NCBI RefSeq assembly: GCF_019320115.1
Contig: NC_089583.1
Coordinates: 79,129,928-79,193,927, forward strand
Direction: 5' to 3'
DNA: 64,000 nucleotides
From: Miscanthus floridulus
Taxonomy: Eukaryota > Streptophyta > Magnoliopsida > Poales > Poaceae
Shown: positions 33,898 to 44,981 of the stretch, one piece after another
Position numbering within the stretch: the stretch's first letter is position 1
How the letters are laid out: each line of letters opens with the position of its first letter
Program-made: the position numbers and the translations under genes
Notes under the pieces: model-generated
Databases searched by the model: none
Told to the model about the DNA's origin: nothing
The model's input: the letters and a program-made list of their open reading frames with translations, nothing else

Positions 33898-34204
33898 TGC
33901 GCTGCGCTGTGAGCACTGTCGGGTGCTGCGGCCAAGCAAGAGGACATGCATGTGAAGCCCCCAATAATTCCTCTCCTCACCCACACCACAGCGAGTACAC
34001 CACCGCACCCCACACCCCACCCCCGACCCGACGGCCAGCCGCCAGCTGCTGCGCCTTTGTTCCCATGCGCCGCAACAAGCCTACCTCACCTCTCACTTGC
34101 TCACGCCACCAAGAATCTTTCCCCCCTTCCTCCTCCTCCTGGCCTCTCTCCTCTCCTCTTCTCCCTCCTGTGAGTGAGCTGGAGAGGAGCTAGCCGAGCG
34201 AGTG

Positions 34205-36435
34205 ATGGCATGGGGAGCTTGCACTGCTGCGGCAGCTGCTCTCCTGCTCCTCCTCCTCCTCCTCCTCGCAGCAGCAGCAGCAGCAGGTGGTAATGGCGGC
34301 GTGCATTGCCTTCACCTTGAGGAGGGGGGGAGGCCGAGGCACCTCCTGAGCAGGAGAGCCTTGCAGGGGAGGCAGAGGCACCACCACCTGAGGTCAAGTA
34401 AGTTCTTTCTTTCCCTCATGATCCGTTCTGTCTCCCTGCCCCGGCCGTTTCTTGGTTTCTCCGGTGTTCTTGGATGGAAGAAGAGGAATCAATGGCCGAC
34501 TTGGGGTTGGGGCCTTGTGGGGACACCAGAAAAGGAGCTATTTCGCTGGTCGGTTTGTAGGGCGATAACGCCGACTGGCGCTGGTTTGGCGTGAGATAAG
34601 TACTGGCTGAAATTAACGAGCGAATACGTTAACAGGCTAAAGAACGATTCAGCCCGTCCGTCCCAATGCACATGCTTCTGCCAGCAGCAATGGCCATCTG
34701 CCTCTGTTCATAATCATAGATTATTTTCTGTTCTTGGTGAAGCGTTGCCGACTCCGTTCACTTCATGGAATGGAAATGGTGGGACTGCACGAGGAATGGC
34801 AATGTGATTTCCATGGTGTTTTTTCAGTTTTCGGGGTCAGGGCTCTGCTGCCAGTGCCAGAAGTAGCACGTCCCAAGTACGGGTGGATTACATAAACAAC
34901 TATAAGAATAGTAAATTACTAAATTTCCATGTGGTAGGTGGTGGTGACACCGTCACAGATTTTTCAGCTGCTCTGCTCAAGTGTAGTGAGAGTGAGAGAG
35001 AGAGAGAGAGAGAGGCGTCCGTCCCACTCCCTCCCATGACTTCATCTCATCTCACGGTTGTCGGTTTTGTTTGCGATGTTCAGGAGCCGTGGGTGGCGCC
35101 TCGGTGCTCGAGCTGAGGCACCACAGCTTCAGCTCCGCGCCGGCCAGTAGCAGGAAGGAGGAGGTGGACGGCCTCCTGTCCACCGACGCCGCGCGCGTCT
35201 CGTCGCTGCAACGGCGCATCGACAAGTACAACAGGCTGATCACCACCTCGTCGACCGCGGCGGCGGCGGCGGCGGTGACCGCGTCCAAGGCGCAGGTGCC
35301 CGTCACCTCGGGCGCGAAGCTCCGGACGCTCAACTACGTGGCCACCGTCGGGCTGGGCGGCGGCGAGGCCACGGTGATCGTGGACACGGCCAGCGAGCTG
35401 ACCTGGGTGCAGTGCGCGCCGTGCGAGTCGTGCCACGACCAGCAGGGCCCGCTCTTCGACCCGTCCTCGTCGCCGTCCTACGCCGCGGTGCCGTGCAACT
35501 CCTCCTCCTGCGACGCGCTGCAGCTGGCCACGGGCGGCATGTCGGGCGCCGCGGCGTGCGGCGGCGCCGACGGCGGCCAGGACCAGCAGCAGCCGGCGGC
35601 GGCTTGCAGCTACACGCTCAGCTACCGCGACGGCTCCTACTCCCGCGGCGTCCTGGCGCACGACAGGCTGAGCCTGGCCGGGGAGGTCATCGACGGCTTC
35701 GTGTTCGGCTGCGGCACCAGCAACCAGGGCCCGCCGTTCGGCGGCACGTCTGGCCTCATGGGGCTCGGCCAGAGCCAGCTCTCGCTCGTCTCCCAGACCA
35801 TGGACCAGTTCGGCGGCGTCTTCTCCTACTGCCTCCCGCTCAAGGAGTCCGACTCGTCGGGCTCGCTGGTCCTCGGCGACGACTCGTCGGTGTACCGGAA
35901 CTCGACCCCGATCGTGTACACCTCGATGGTGTCCGACCCACTCCAAGGTCCCTTCTACTTCGTGAACCTGACAGGGATCACGGTCGGCGGTCAGGAGGTG
36001 GAATCCTCAGGCTTCTCGGCCGGCGGCGGCGGCGGCAGCAAGGCTATCATCGACTCCGGCACCGTGATCACCAGCCTCGTGCCGTCGATCTACAACGCTG
36101 TCAAGGCCGAGTTCCTGAGCCAGCTCGCGGAGTACCCGCAGGCTCCAGGGTTCTCCATCCTCGACACCTGCTTCAACATGACCGGGCTCAGAGAGGTCCA
36201 GGTGCCCAGCCTGAAGCTCGTGTTCGACGGCGGAGTGGAGGTGGAGGTGGACTCTGGCGGCGTGCTCTACTTCGTCAGCAGCGACTCCTCCCAGGTGTGC
36301 CTGGCCATGGCCTCCCTGAAATCCGAGTACGAGACCTCCATCATCGGCAACTACCAGCAGAAGAACCTGAGGGTCATCTTTGACACCTCGGGGTCTCAGG
36401 TTGGTTTTGCACAGGAGACGTGTGGTTATATTTGA
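34205..36435 (+). CDS. Nepenthesin-type aspartic protease, copy 1
   Basis: Two exons: 34205-34397 and 35084-36435, with donor GTAAGT and acceptor TTCAG. They join in phase to 514 codons, usual for plant A1B aspartic proteases. The N-terminus is a signal peptide made of a Leu run and an Ala run encoded by CTC and GCA microsatellites, so the product probably enters the secretory pathway. A propeptide (LELRHHSF…RIDKYNRLI) follows, then the catalytic domain with first active-site motif VDTASELTWVQC (Asp about 165), the Cys-rich nepenthesin insert (CAPCESC, PCNSSSCDAL), the flap YRDGSYSRG, the FGCGTSNQG and GLMGLGQSQLSLVSQ motifs, and the second active site IIDSGTVITSL (Asp about 388). Cys pairs typical of the family are present. 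The first motif is DTAS in place of the common DTGS. It is intact and would be expected to be expressed. It resembles proteins annotated At5g10770-like; substrates are unknown. Confidence 0.95.
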
Positions 36436-37152
36436 CTTGACTGGGTGGGATGGGATGCATGGGGTAGCAGCCATGGGCTATATATGTGAATATCTTTATA
36501 CTTGCAGATTTGTTTCTGAGATTACCTCTGGTGATTGGCAAATGGTAATACAGTGTTTAGTTGTTGGCACATGAACAAGCACTCACGGTGGTTGTTTTTT
36601 CTGTCTTCCTAGCTATTTCTCTGGGCTTCATCCGAGATCAATTTGCATTGCAGGGAACCAGTGGAATTATGCGTTTATTTTTATCTGATCTGTAGACAAT
36701 ACCAATACGGTTGAGCAATTGGGCACTGAACCCTGCCGCAGAACGTCCATGCAACCTGCTGCCACTGCTAGTGCCACAAAAGAGATTAGTGAAACAGATA
36801 GAAATTATGAGAATTCCAATTTCGCTGTTTTTATGAATTATAAGTGTACAAGGCACGTCGACGGCCACATGAGAGATGGATGCGGTCTTATAAAGTTTTC
36901 TCATCACGACTGAAAAGGGAGATCAGGTGGTCATGCTGGTCCTTTAGTGACCAGAATTCAGACGTCGATCGAGTGCCGAGGGCCTCCACGGCCTTTCCAT
37001 TTGAAGACACCCGCAAGAAAACAGCACAGGGAATATATACAAGCAGGAGGAATGTGTTGGTACAGAATACAGATCATGTCATGTCACACGATGGTTATCA
37101 TCGGTACGGCAAAATAAGATAAGAAAATCTAGTGTCACCACGGTGAATCTTC

Positions 37153-37482
37153 CGGGGTTCAAAATTTCGGCGAAATTTCGCGAAATTCGGTAATTTCGGT
37201 GGTGGCCGAAAGAAAAATCTGAAATTTTGTAATACACTAATACATGTGTTATATAACTTTAGACTCAATTTTTTATTGTTTATATTGCATATTTTTGTAT
37301 TCAATAGATGTGTAGTCATAAATCATACTAACATTTGTTTAGATTTAAATGTGTTTTTAGAAAAAGCATACTTCATGTGCTAGACTCTAAAAAAATTTCA
37401 CCGAAATTTCGGCCGAATTTTGTGAAATTCGGTAGTTTTGGTGGTGGCCGAAATTTTTGCAATACCGAAACTGAAAACCCTG
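37153..37482. mobile_element. Non-autonomous hAT element (330 bp), perfect 8-bp TSD
   Basis: The left end CGGGGTTCAAAATTTCGG pairs with the reverse complement of the right end (CAGGGTTTTCAGTTTCGG). The octamer GAATCTTC flanks both sides exactly (37145-37152 and 37483-37490). The subterminal parts are filled with AAATTTCGG / CCGAAATTT motifs and a GGTGGTGGCCGAAA block present once near each end. The middle is AT-rich and non-coding. The perfect duplication suggests a fairly young insertion. Confidence 0.88.
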
Positions 37483-37647
37483 GAATCTTCAATCTCAATC
37501 CACTACCCCCTGCCAATCGGAGTACGAACAATACTGAATATTACCAGTCATAGAAAATACCTCGGTCAGGCCGGTCTCAGCCTACTTCCCGGTCTCAACA
37601 GTATACGTACATTTTAACTGGAACTAAAACAGACGCACAATCCGTGA

Positions 37648-37774
37648 GGGCCCGTTCGTTAGGCCAGGAAAAGAGTCAGGAAGCGTTCCGGCTGGACAAA
37701 TCTTACACAAATTAAACATCCGATCCTGGCCGGATTACATCCTGGTCATGGTTCCCCAGGAACCGAACAGGCCC
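37648..37774. mobile_element. PIF-like MITE (127 bp)
   Basis: GGGCCCGTTCG at the left pairs with the reverse complement of the right end (GGGCCTGTTCG), flanked by TGA on both sides (37645-37647 and 37775-37777). It is short with no coding sequence. The TGA duplication makes PIF/Harbinger the most likely source, but a hAT origin is not excluded. Confidence 0.7.
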
Positions 37775-38205
37775 TGAAGAAGAAAAAGAAAAACGGGATA
37801 GAAGAAGGAAAAAAGAAGACGCATAGTACAATCCGTGAAGCCAGTGCAGCACAGTCGGTAAGCATAACGAGCTCACCAGACCTGACAGTGTCCCCCTCAC
37901 CCGCGTGCTGGAGCCGCCCTTTCGGTGGGTGCGCTAGCGACCAAGGAACAGGCTGTGTGTGAACCAGGCCAGAACTCCAGTCCACAGGCCAAGCCCTGCC
38001 GCATCCGTATGCGCTCGGCTCAAACGTGGCCAAACGATTAGCCTCCACAGCTCAGGATTCTTCAGCGGTCAAGCACAACACGAGAGATTTTTTTGAGCCA
38101 AAACAGCCTTCAACTGGCTAGTAGATTTAGGATCAAACCCGGAGCCAAGTTCCCCACCATAAATGATAACACTGGTATTGGTAGTAGTAGTATTTTTCGA
38201 AGGGG

Positions 38206-40054
38206 AACGATGGCGTGAATGGATCTCTATCCTCCTACGTACATCCACCTCGACACCCTTGCTTAATGGGCGGCAGAGGGCCACTTTTAGCCATGCCAGA
38301 GGCGTCCGATAGGGGGATCCGCTTTCACCCATGCTATTCATCCTAGCTATGGACTCGCTCCAACGTTTGCTTGACAAAGCAACCGAACATGGGATACTCA
38401 CCCCCTTACCAATCACGGCGGCAAAATGGAGAACCTCTATGTATGCAGACGATGTGGCAATTTTCATCGGCCCGACAAAAGAAGATCTAGAAGCCGTCAA
38501 AATCATCCTATAGGCTTTGGGCACATTCTCGGGACTCCATATTAATCTACAAAAGAGCTCAGTGCATCCAATCAGCTGTGCAAACGTCGACCTAGACCAA
38601 GTTCTGTCACCTTTCACTAGTACTAGAGGGGGCTTCCCATGCAAATATTTGGGGCTGCAACTCCACATCAGACCACTGCAAAAGATACATGTGCAACCTC
38701 TCATAGACTGTATTGGGCAAAGGTTACCCAAATGGAAAGGAAGATGGCTAAACAGAGCGGGACGTCTCACTCTAGTGACCTTGGTCCTCTCCTCCATACC
38801 AACCTACCACCTGACAGTGTTCCCTCTGGCTGCATGGGCTAAGAAAAAGATCGACAAAATCAGGAGATCTTTCTTGTGGAAGGGGGAGGAGAATGCCAAT
38901 GGTGGAAACTGCCTAGTTAACTGGAAAACAGTGACCAGACCAAAAGACCTTGGTGGTTTAGGTGTCCCTGACCTCGATAGGTTTGGGAGAGCCCTCCGGT
39001 TGCGATGGCTTTGGCAAGAATGGGTGGACGATTCCAAGTCTTGGAGCGGCTCAGAGCTTCCATGTTCTGATGATGATCGTCTCCTCTTTAACTCCTCAAT
39101 CATTATATCTTTGGAGGACGGTGCAAAGACTAAGTTTTGGCACCACAATTGGCTTGATGGACAAGCTCCTAGGTACCTAGCCCCAACCTTGTTTCGCCTA
39201 GTTTCAAGGAGAAACCGAACGGTGCAACAAGAGCTCCGGAACAACAATTGGATGCACAAGCTAGGAAGAAAAATCACCTCGGCTGTCCACATAGAGGAGT
39301 TTGTGTCCCTTTGGATACGAATACAGGATGTGCACCTACAATAGGGCGTCCAGGACACAATCATCTGGCGATGGACTAAGGATGGGAATTACTCCACCCG
39401 CTCGGCCTACATAATTCAGTTCAAAGGCTCGCTCGTCCCCTTTCGTACGGATTTGATTTGGAAAGCGCATGTGGAGAACAGATGCAAGATCTTCGCCTGG
39501 ATCTTAGTGCAGGATAAAATTCTAACGGCACAAAACCTACAAAGGAGAGGGTGGCCACACCAACAACAATGTGTGCTGTGCAACGGCCCCTTAGAGACCG
39601 CCCTCCACCTGTGCCTATGTTGCCCTTTTGCAAAGGCGGTTTGGGATCAAATCCTCTCGTGGGAAAACTTCACTCAACTTCAACAGCAACCTCAGGTAGA
39701 CCCCACCCATATCAGGTCATGGTGGGAAGAGGCGGCAAGGAAAGTGCCAAGATCTGAGAGTAGGCGGCTTAACGGGGTAGTAATCTATACCATTTGGAAT
39801 ATTTGGAAAGAGAGAAACAGAAGAATTTTCGACAACAAGATAGAAATTGTGCCGCAAGTAGCCGCAAGGATAAAGGAAGATTGCACTCGCTTATGTTTAG
39901 ATGTTGTCCCCCCCCCCTGGGCCGTGCGTTTCCCTCCTTTACATGCTTGTGGGGGTTTGAAACCCTAATCTCGAGTGCCTTTGCTTGTACATAAACTTTC
40001 TTTCCCTATCTTAATTGAAAGACAGAGCTCTTGCCATTGCGTTCAAAAAAAAAA
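38206..40054 (+). pseudogene. Second copy of the LINE 3' half
   Basis: This piece starts abruptly in the RT domain at the duplication junction and repeats the ORF2 end, with TAG stops at 38310, 38511 and 39342, the YADD motif, the zf-RVT motif and the A10 tail at 40045-40054. The extra C near 39908 changes the last codons, so ORF2 ends at 39968 instead of the position equivalent to 29182. It has no 5' half and cannot move. Confidence 0.92.
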
Positions 40055-40455
40055 GTCCCTAACAGATGCCTATGATGAACTGGTAAACTACATTATCCTA
40101 TGGTTTTTTTAATTTCTTTCTTCTTATTTTAGCCTGGAATGTTATAAGTTATAATCACGTCTGGGTTGTTCTGTAGAAATGTTCTGTGCAGTAAAGTGTA
40201 ACCCAGTATATATAGACAGTAAGATATGAGTCTTTACCACCAATTCAATATGACTACTGTGTCATGATTCTTCAAAAGAAAAGTGTATCCTGTCTAACAA
40301 ACAAAAAATTGCAAAATCAAGTGCTCTTGAAGAAAGAAAAAAACTCCGCAAATGCCAAACAGAACATTATTAGGGCATCACTCTCATGAGTACAATACAA
40401 CAGATGCATGAAAATCATTGTTGCACCCCCACCTCCTCCAACTCCATGGATGCAG

Positions 40456-41064
40456 GAATTCGTCGGGCTGGTCCACGCCATCGGCGCGGTGGCGTCCATG
40501 CTGGGCGTACTCGTCTACCACAAGTGCCTCAAGGACTACCCGTTCCGGAGCATCCTCCTGTACGCGCAGCTGCTGTACGGCGTGTCGGGGCTCCTGGACC
40601 TCACCTTCGTGCTCCGGTGGAACCTGGCGCTGGGCGTCCCCGACGCGGCGTTCGTGACCCTGGAGGAGTGCGTGTCCCGCGTGGTGGGGCGCGTCAGGCT
40701 GATGCCGATGATGGTGCTGAGCACCAAGCTGTGCCCGCCGGGCATGGAGGGCACCTTCTTCGCGCTGCTCATGTGCATCGACAGCCTCGGCATGCTGGCG
40801 GCCAAGGCCGGCGGCGCGGCGCTGCTGCGCGCGCTGCGCGTGACCAGGACCGACTTCGGCCGCCTCTGGCTCGCCGTGCTGCTCAGGAACGTGCTCAGGC
40901 TCGCCACGCTGGGGGCCATCGGCCTCGTGCCCGCCGCGGGCCAGACTGACGTGCTGGTGCCTCGCGAGCTCGGCCTGGTGAGCTCGCCGGCGGGTGTGAC
41001 CGTCGACGAGGAGGAAGAGAGGCTGCAGCTGGCGATGCTCACTTCACACGCTGACGATGTATAA
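40456..41064 (+). pseudogene. Orphan duplicate of the last transporter exon
   Basis: This repeats exon 5 of the transporter (29678-30286) with its acceptor and stop codon, but in this copy it is preceded only by the LINE 3' half. There are no exons 1-4 between the two copies, so it cannot make a complete transporter. It begins EFVGLVHAIGAVAS and ends in the same TAA. A transcript that skipped the first exon 5 could in principle splice into this one and would give the same protein. Confidence 0.92.
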
Positions 41065-44000
41065 TAATGGTCTTTGTCGCTTCTTTTATAATCCGTAATT
41101 TTTAGCTCGTTTTTTTCAGTCAGAACAATATTTTTCTCTCGCAACAAATTAGCTGGAACAGTGTTTCGGCTTATTTTTTCAGCGAAGCCAACGAGAAAAT
41201 GATTCACGATTCCACGTTGTCGTATACAGGAGTGATAGACCGATCCATTGAGCAGGAGTGCAAGAGCTGGAGCGAGGGCTCCCGGAAAATGTTTCTTCGT
41301 CGAGGATGATCTGAGCATCCTTACTTCCGCTCCTGAGTCCTCTAAAACATCACATACTGTAGCGCGTCCTCATCGAACCTCGACGGATCGACCTCGCACA
41401 CGTGACACATGGAGTAGTGTTAGGGTACGGTGGACTTTCTCTCAAGTTGTTGGACCCGTGACACATGGAGGATTCCTTGGACTCGGAAGCAGTTTTCACA
41501 AGTTGTTGGCCCAATCACAGCCATTTTTTTGTTGTCCCCTCAAGAAACTTCTTAACGTCGAACAGCATGTAACATGTATCCTTTTCACTTTTTATTACTG
41601 TCTTTGATGAGAGGGAGCTTTGACCATTATTTTCTATTAGCATATATCCGTAGACCTATAATAAATTTCTATAAATTATTTTTCATGACAAATCAACACA
41701 TAGTTTTCTTAAGTTTTTAAACTAAATATTTCAAAGTTAACGTTGGCCGAAGTGTTAAAAGTTTGCTAAGCCAAACATCGCATGTTTCTAGTGAGGGGGT
41801 CCAACAATGGGAAATTTCTTCTTATTTTATATACTCCCTCCGTCCCACAAAGAATACAACTCTCACGTCCTGAGGAGTCAAACAATTCAACTTTAATCAC
41901 TTCTAAATAAAAGGTACTAACATGTTTTATATAAAAAAAGTATCATTAGATTTATTATAAAATATATTTTTATAGTTCTATTTAGAGACATAAATGTTGA
42001 CATTTTTCCTTATAAATAATTTAGGTTAAATTTGAGAAAGTTTGACTAATCTCAAGCCTAAAATTGCAGATTTTTTTTTGGAACTACAACTGAACTCCCC
42101 GCACCACGCAAGTTCGATTCAAATTTTGTCTTCTTGTGATAGAACATTTTTTTTTTCATCTTTGCCGAACCACTTTTCTTCTCAAGAACATTTTTTCTCT
42201 TTCGACGCAACAACTTTCCCTTCTCTCCATGAAACAAGTTTTCTTCCCAATGGACACAATCTTTTGATGTTCCATCGGTGAAACAAAAATCAACAAATAA
42301 GGAAACACTACTGCATACTTCCGTTAGAAGAGAAGAAAGGTATGGATCTCATTACGTCTGTACTGTACAACAAGACGAGTTTCAGTCGCATATGCGACAC
42401 AGCGACAGCCTCAATAACCGACCAATAGAGTGCAAGGCAACTAAATAAATGCAGGAAAAAAGCTAAGTAGCTTTACGAAAATCATTTATGGCTATGTTAC
42501 ATTCATGCAGTAGCTAGTTATTAAAAAAAGTAGAAAAAAGCTGAGGGTTTCAATTATACTTTGTCCGATTTCAAATGTAGTTTTAGGGTTCCTACTAAAC
42601 AAAATTATTTTAACTTTAATTGTTGGTATATATAAATAATTGCATAAGTTGATATTCCCAAATTTATCATTAAAATTATTTTCATAATGCTTAATACTCT
42701 CTCCGTTCTAAATTATAAGTCGCTTTGACTTTTTTGATACGTAGAATTTGTTATGTATATAACATATATTATATTAAGATGAATAGCAAAATAGATGTAC
42801 AAAAAAAGTCAAATCAACTTATAATTTTGAACAGAGGGAGTACCTTTATTTGAAATATCATAATTTCTATTGATATTGCTAGCTAAAGTCTCATTTTTGT
42901 AGATTGGGTTGGTGCCCTTAACAAATCATCTTTCTGTTCTAAATTATAAGACGTTTTGACTTATCTAGTGTACTTTTAAGTATATAGCAAAAGGTATGTA
43001 TCTAGAAAAACCAAAACGTCCTATATAATTTGGAATTAAGGGATACTACCTCTTATCCCAAGTATAAATCTATCAACACGTTATGGTACTTTGACTTGCA
43101 ATACACGAGGCATTTTATTATTTCCAGCATAAAAGGGGTTATATATTATGAAAGCAATTTTAATAACAAAAGGTATTCATAACAATGCATATCATCACAC
43201 TACCAAAGTTTGACCAGTAAGAGTCCAATATGGATTTACATTCTGAATGCAGTATATATTCCAAGTGTATTCTTGTGTGCAATTTTTCTCTTCTAATGAA
43301 ACCCTTATGCATCTTTCATGGACAGGCAGCTCAAATGGAAACCGAAAAAGAATTTGTGTTTTTTAAAAAAAAAACTCGAGAGCTTTATTAAATCACACTA
43401 GGATTACAATCACTGGTTGCCAACTCGTTTGCAGTTCATAATGAAAAGGGTTATATTTACGAAAGGATTTTTCATAATGAATGTATTCATGACAAGGCAT
43501 ATCATGACGCTATCAAAGTTTGGCCAGCAAGAGTCCAGTACGGATTTACATTCTGAATGCAGTATATATTTCAAGAGATATCCTCGTATGCAGTTCTTCT
43601 TTTTTATTAATGAAACTATTATGCATCTTCCATGGACAGGCAGCCCAAACGAAAACAGGAAAAGAATTCGCTAACTGAAGACCATCCCTTGCCGCCGGTG
43701 CTTCCATAGTGAGTACATCTCGGACATGTTCATGCCTCCTTACCTCTGCCGCCACGATTTCACCATTGTTATCTCTGATCACACAACCACTTACCCCGGA
43801 GCTGGACGATGCATGGGAGGCGGCATCTGTGTTTACCTTCGCCCAGCCCTGTGCCGGTGTTGCCCAGGAGCTTTTGGTGCCGGTCTCACCACAATTTGCG
43901 TTGTGGATCAGAAGAATGGCTACATGCTAGGTGGATCGGAGCCATTTATGATGATCAGAACGAGATCCAGCGGGTTGGATCATTTTGGAATTTGAGACCG

Positions 44001-44981
44001 GTCTTGCAGAGTCCCAGTGTCATGTCATGTGCGAGTTGCATTACCGCTACAACCAAGTAGAGCAGACAGATCTAGCGATCAATCCCATCCCAATCCCCCC
44101 ATTACTCCGCCAGTTGCAACTTCACATGGCGACCAGAGTACTAGACCTGACTCCCGAGCATCACATGCGTGCGATCGAGAGGTCGTCTCGCTCGCCACGC
44201 ACTGTTCCATTTGTTGCTTGTTCCGAACCCCAATTTACGCGCGTATCAATCCTACTCCAAGTACTGCAGTGCAACGCGGACGGCCTGTGGCGGGGTCGTC
44301 TTCCTCCTCTTGGCATCTTCTTCTCGGCCGTGCTACAGTGTGCGCCGGACAAGGCAAGGCTGCGTCGCTGACCCCCCGGCCCTGCCGCAGACATTAATGT
44401 CTTACGCCCGGTTTTCAATGCGTCCACCCACGCCCTCTGATGACTAAACTCCGATCCCCGCCTCTTTTTCCTCACCACGAGATACTCCTCCATCCTCCAT
44501 GGCCACTGCTAGAGTACGTTGGTAGTAGTAATAAAGAAAACGTGTCAGCAGCGAGGGTCCGGCCGGCCGGCTCCACCAGCTCAGAGAGAGAGAGAGATGA
44601 GATGAGATGAGATGAGAGAGAGAAGGGCCGGGGCCGGGGAGCGTGTGCGTGTGCGTGTGCGTGTGTGTGCGCGCTGCGCTGCGCTGTGAGCACTGTCGGG
44701 TGCTGCGGCCAAGCAAGAGGACATGCATGTGAAGCCCCCAATAATTCCTCTCCTCACCCACACCACAGCGAGTACACCACCGCACCCCACACCCCACCCC
44801 CGACCCGACGGCCAGCCGCCAGCTGCTGCGCCTTTGTTCCCATGCGCCGCAACAAGCCTACCTCACCTCTCACTTGCTCACGCCACCAAGAATCTTTCCC
44901 CCCTTCCTCCTCCTCCTGGCCTCTCTCCTCTCCTCTTCTCCCTCCTGTGAGTGAGCTGGAGAGGAGCTAGCCGAGCGAGTG
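41065..44981. other. Intergenic region of duplicate 2
   Basis: Same content as 30287-34204: Stowaway (42697-42840), AT-rich DNA, diverged direct repeats, then the GA/GTGTGC microsatellites (44581-44674) and the CT-rich leader of protease copy 2. No gene recognised. Confidence 0.75.
42697..42840. mobile_element. Stowaway-like MITE, duplicate copy
   Basis: Identical to 31919-32062 and present because of the tandem duplication, not through a separate insertion. Confidence 0.85.

Larger units (their letters stand above)
30287..34204. other. Intergenic region with MITEs, protease promoter at its end
   Basis: This region is 3.9 kb without a recognisable gene. It contains a remnant of a CTCG…CTGGAACAGT-type MITE (about 30325-30425), a one-ended CTCCCTCCGTCCC repeat near 31056, a complete Stowaway (31919-32062), a second degenerate one (about 32151-32271) and T/A-rich DNA. 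A direct repeat pair lies at about 32400-32590 and 32700-32890 (GGCATATCAT…, TTTACATTCTGAATGCAGTATATATT). From 33780 the DNA becomes GC-rich, with GA and GTGTGC microsatellites and a CT-rich 5' UTR just before the protease ATG. Confidence 0.7.
27429..38205. repeat. Tandem duplication, copy 1 (10,777 bp)
   Basis: The unit starts inside the LINE RT (CGGAC|AACGATGG) and ends in intergenic DNA (TCGAAGGGG|). The next base begins a second copy. It includes the LINE 3' part, intron-4 remainder and last exon of the transporter, a ~3.9-kb intergenic region, the aspartic protease gene and ~1.8 kb beyond it. Reading frames throughout recur at a constant offset of 10,777 or 10,778. Confidence 0.95.
36436..38205. 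other. Intergenic region downstream of protease copy 1
   Basis: No gene is seen. It holds a small hAT (37153-37482), a 127-bp MITE (37648-37774) and a ~200-bp segment (about 37890-38095) shared with an intron of the MGDG synthase locus. The far end, with GTAGTAGTAGTA and TTTTTCGAAGGGG, is the duplication junction. Confidence 0.75.

Noticed and set aside
35080..35946. Long antisense open frame (288 codons) over the protease exon, with its copy at 45857-46723
   Set aside because: It is Arg/Ala/Gly/His-rich and exists because the GC3-rich sense gene lacks complementary stop patterns. No domain is visible and the sense frame is clearly the protease.
35412..36383. 323-codon plus-strand frame overlapping the protease
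   Set aside because: A +1 frame shadow of the GC-rich protease exon, with Arg/Pro/Leu-rich low-complexity translation.
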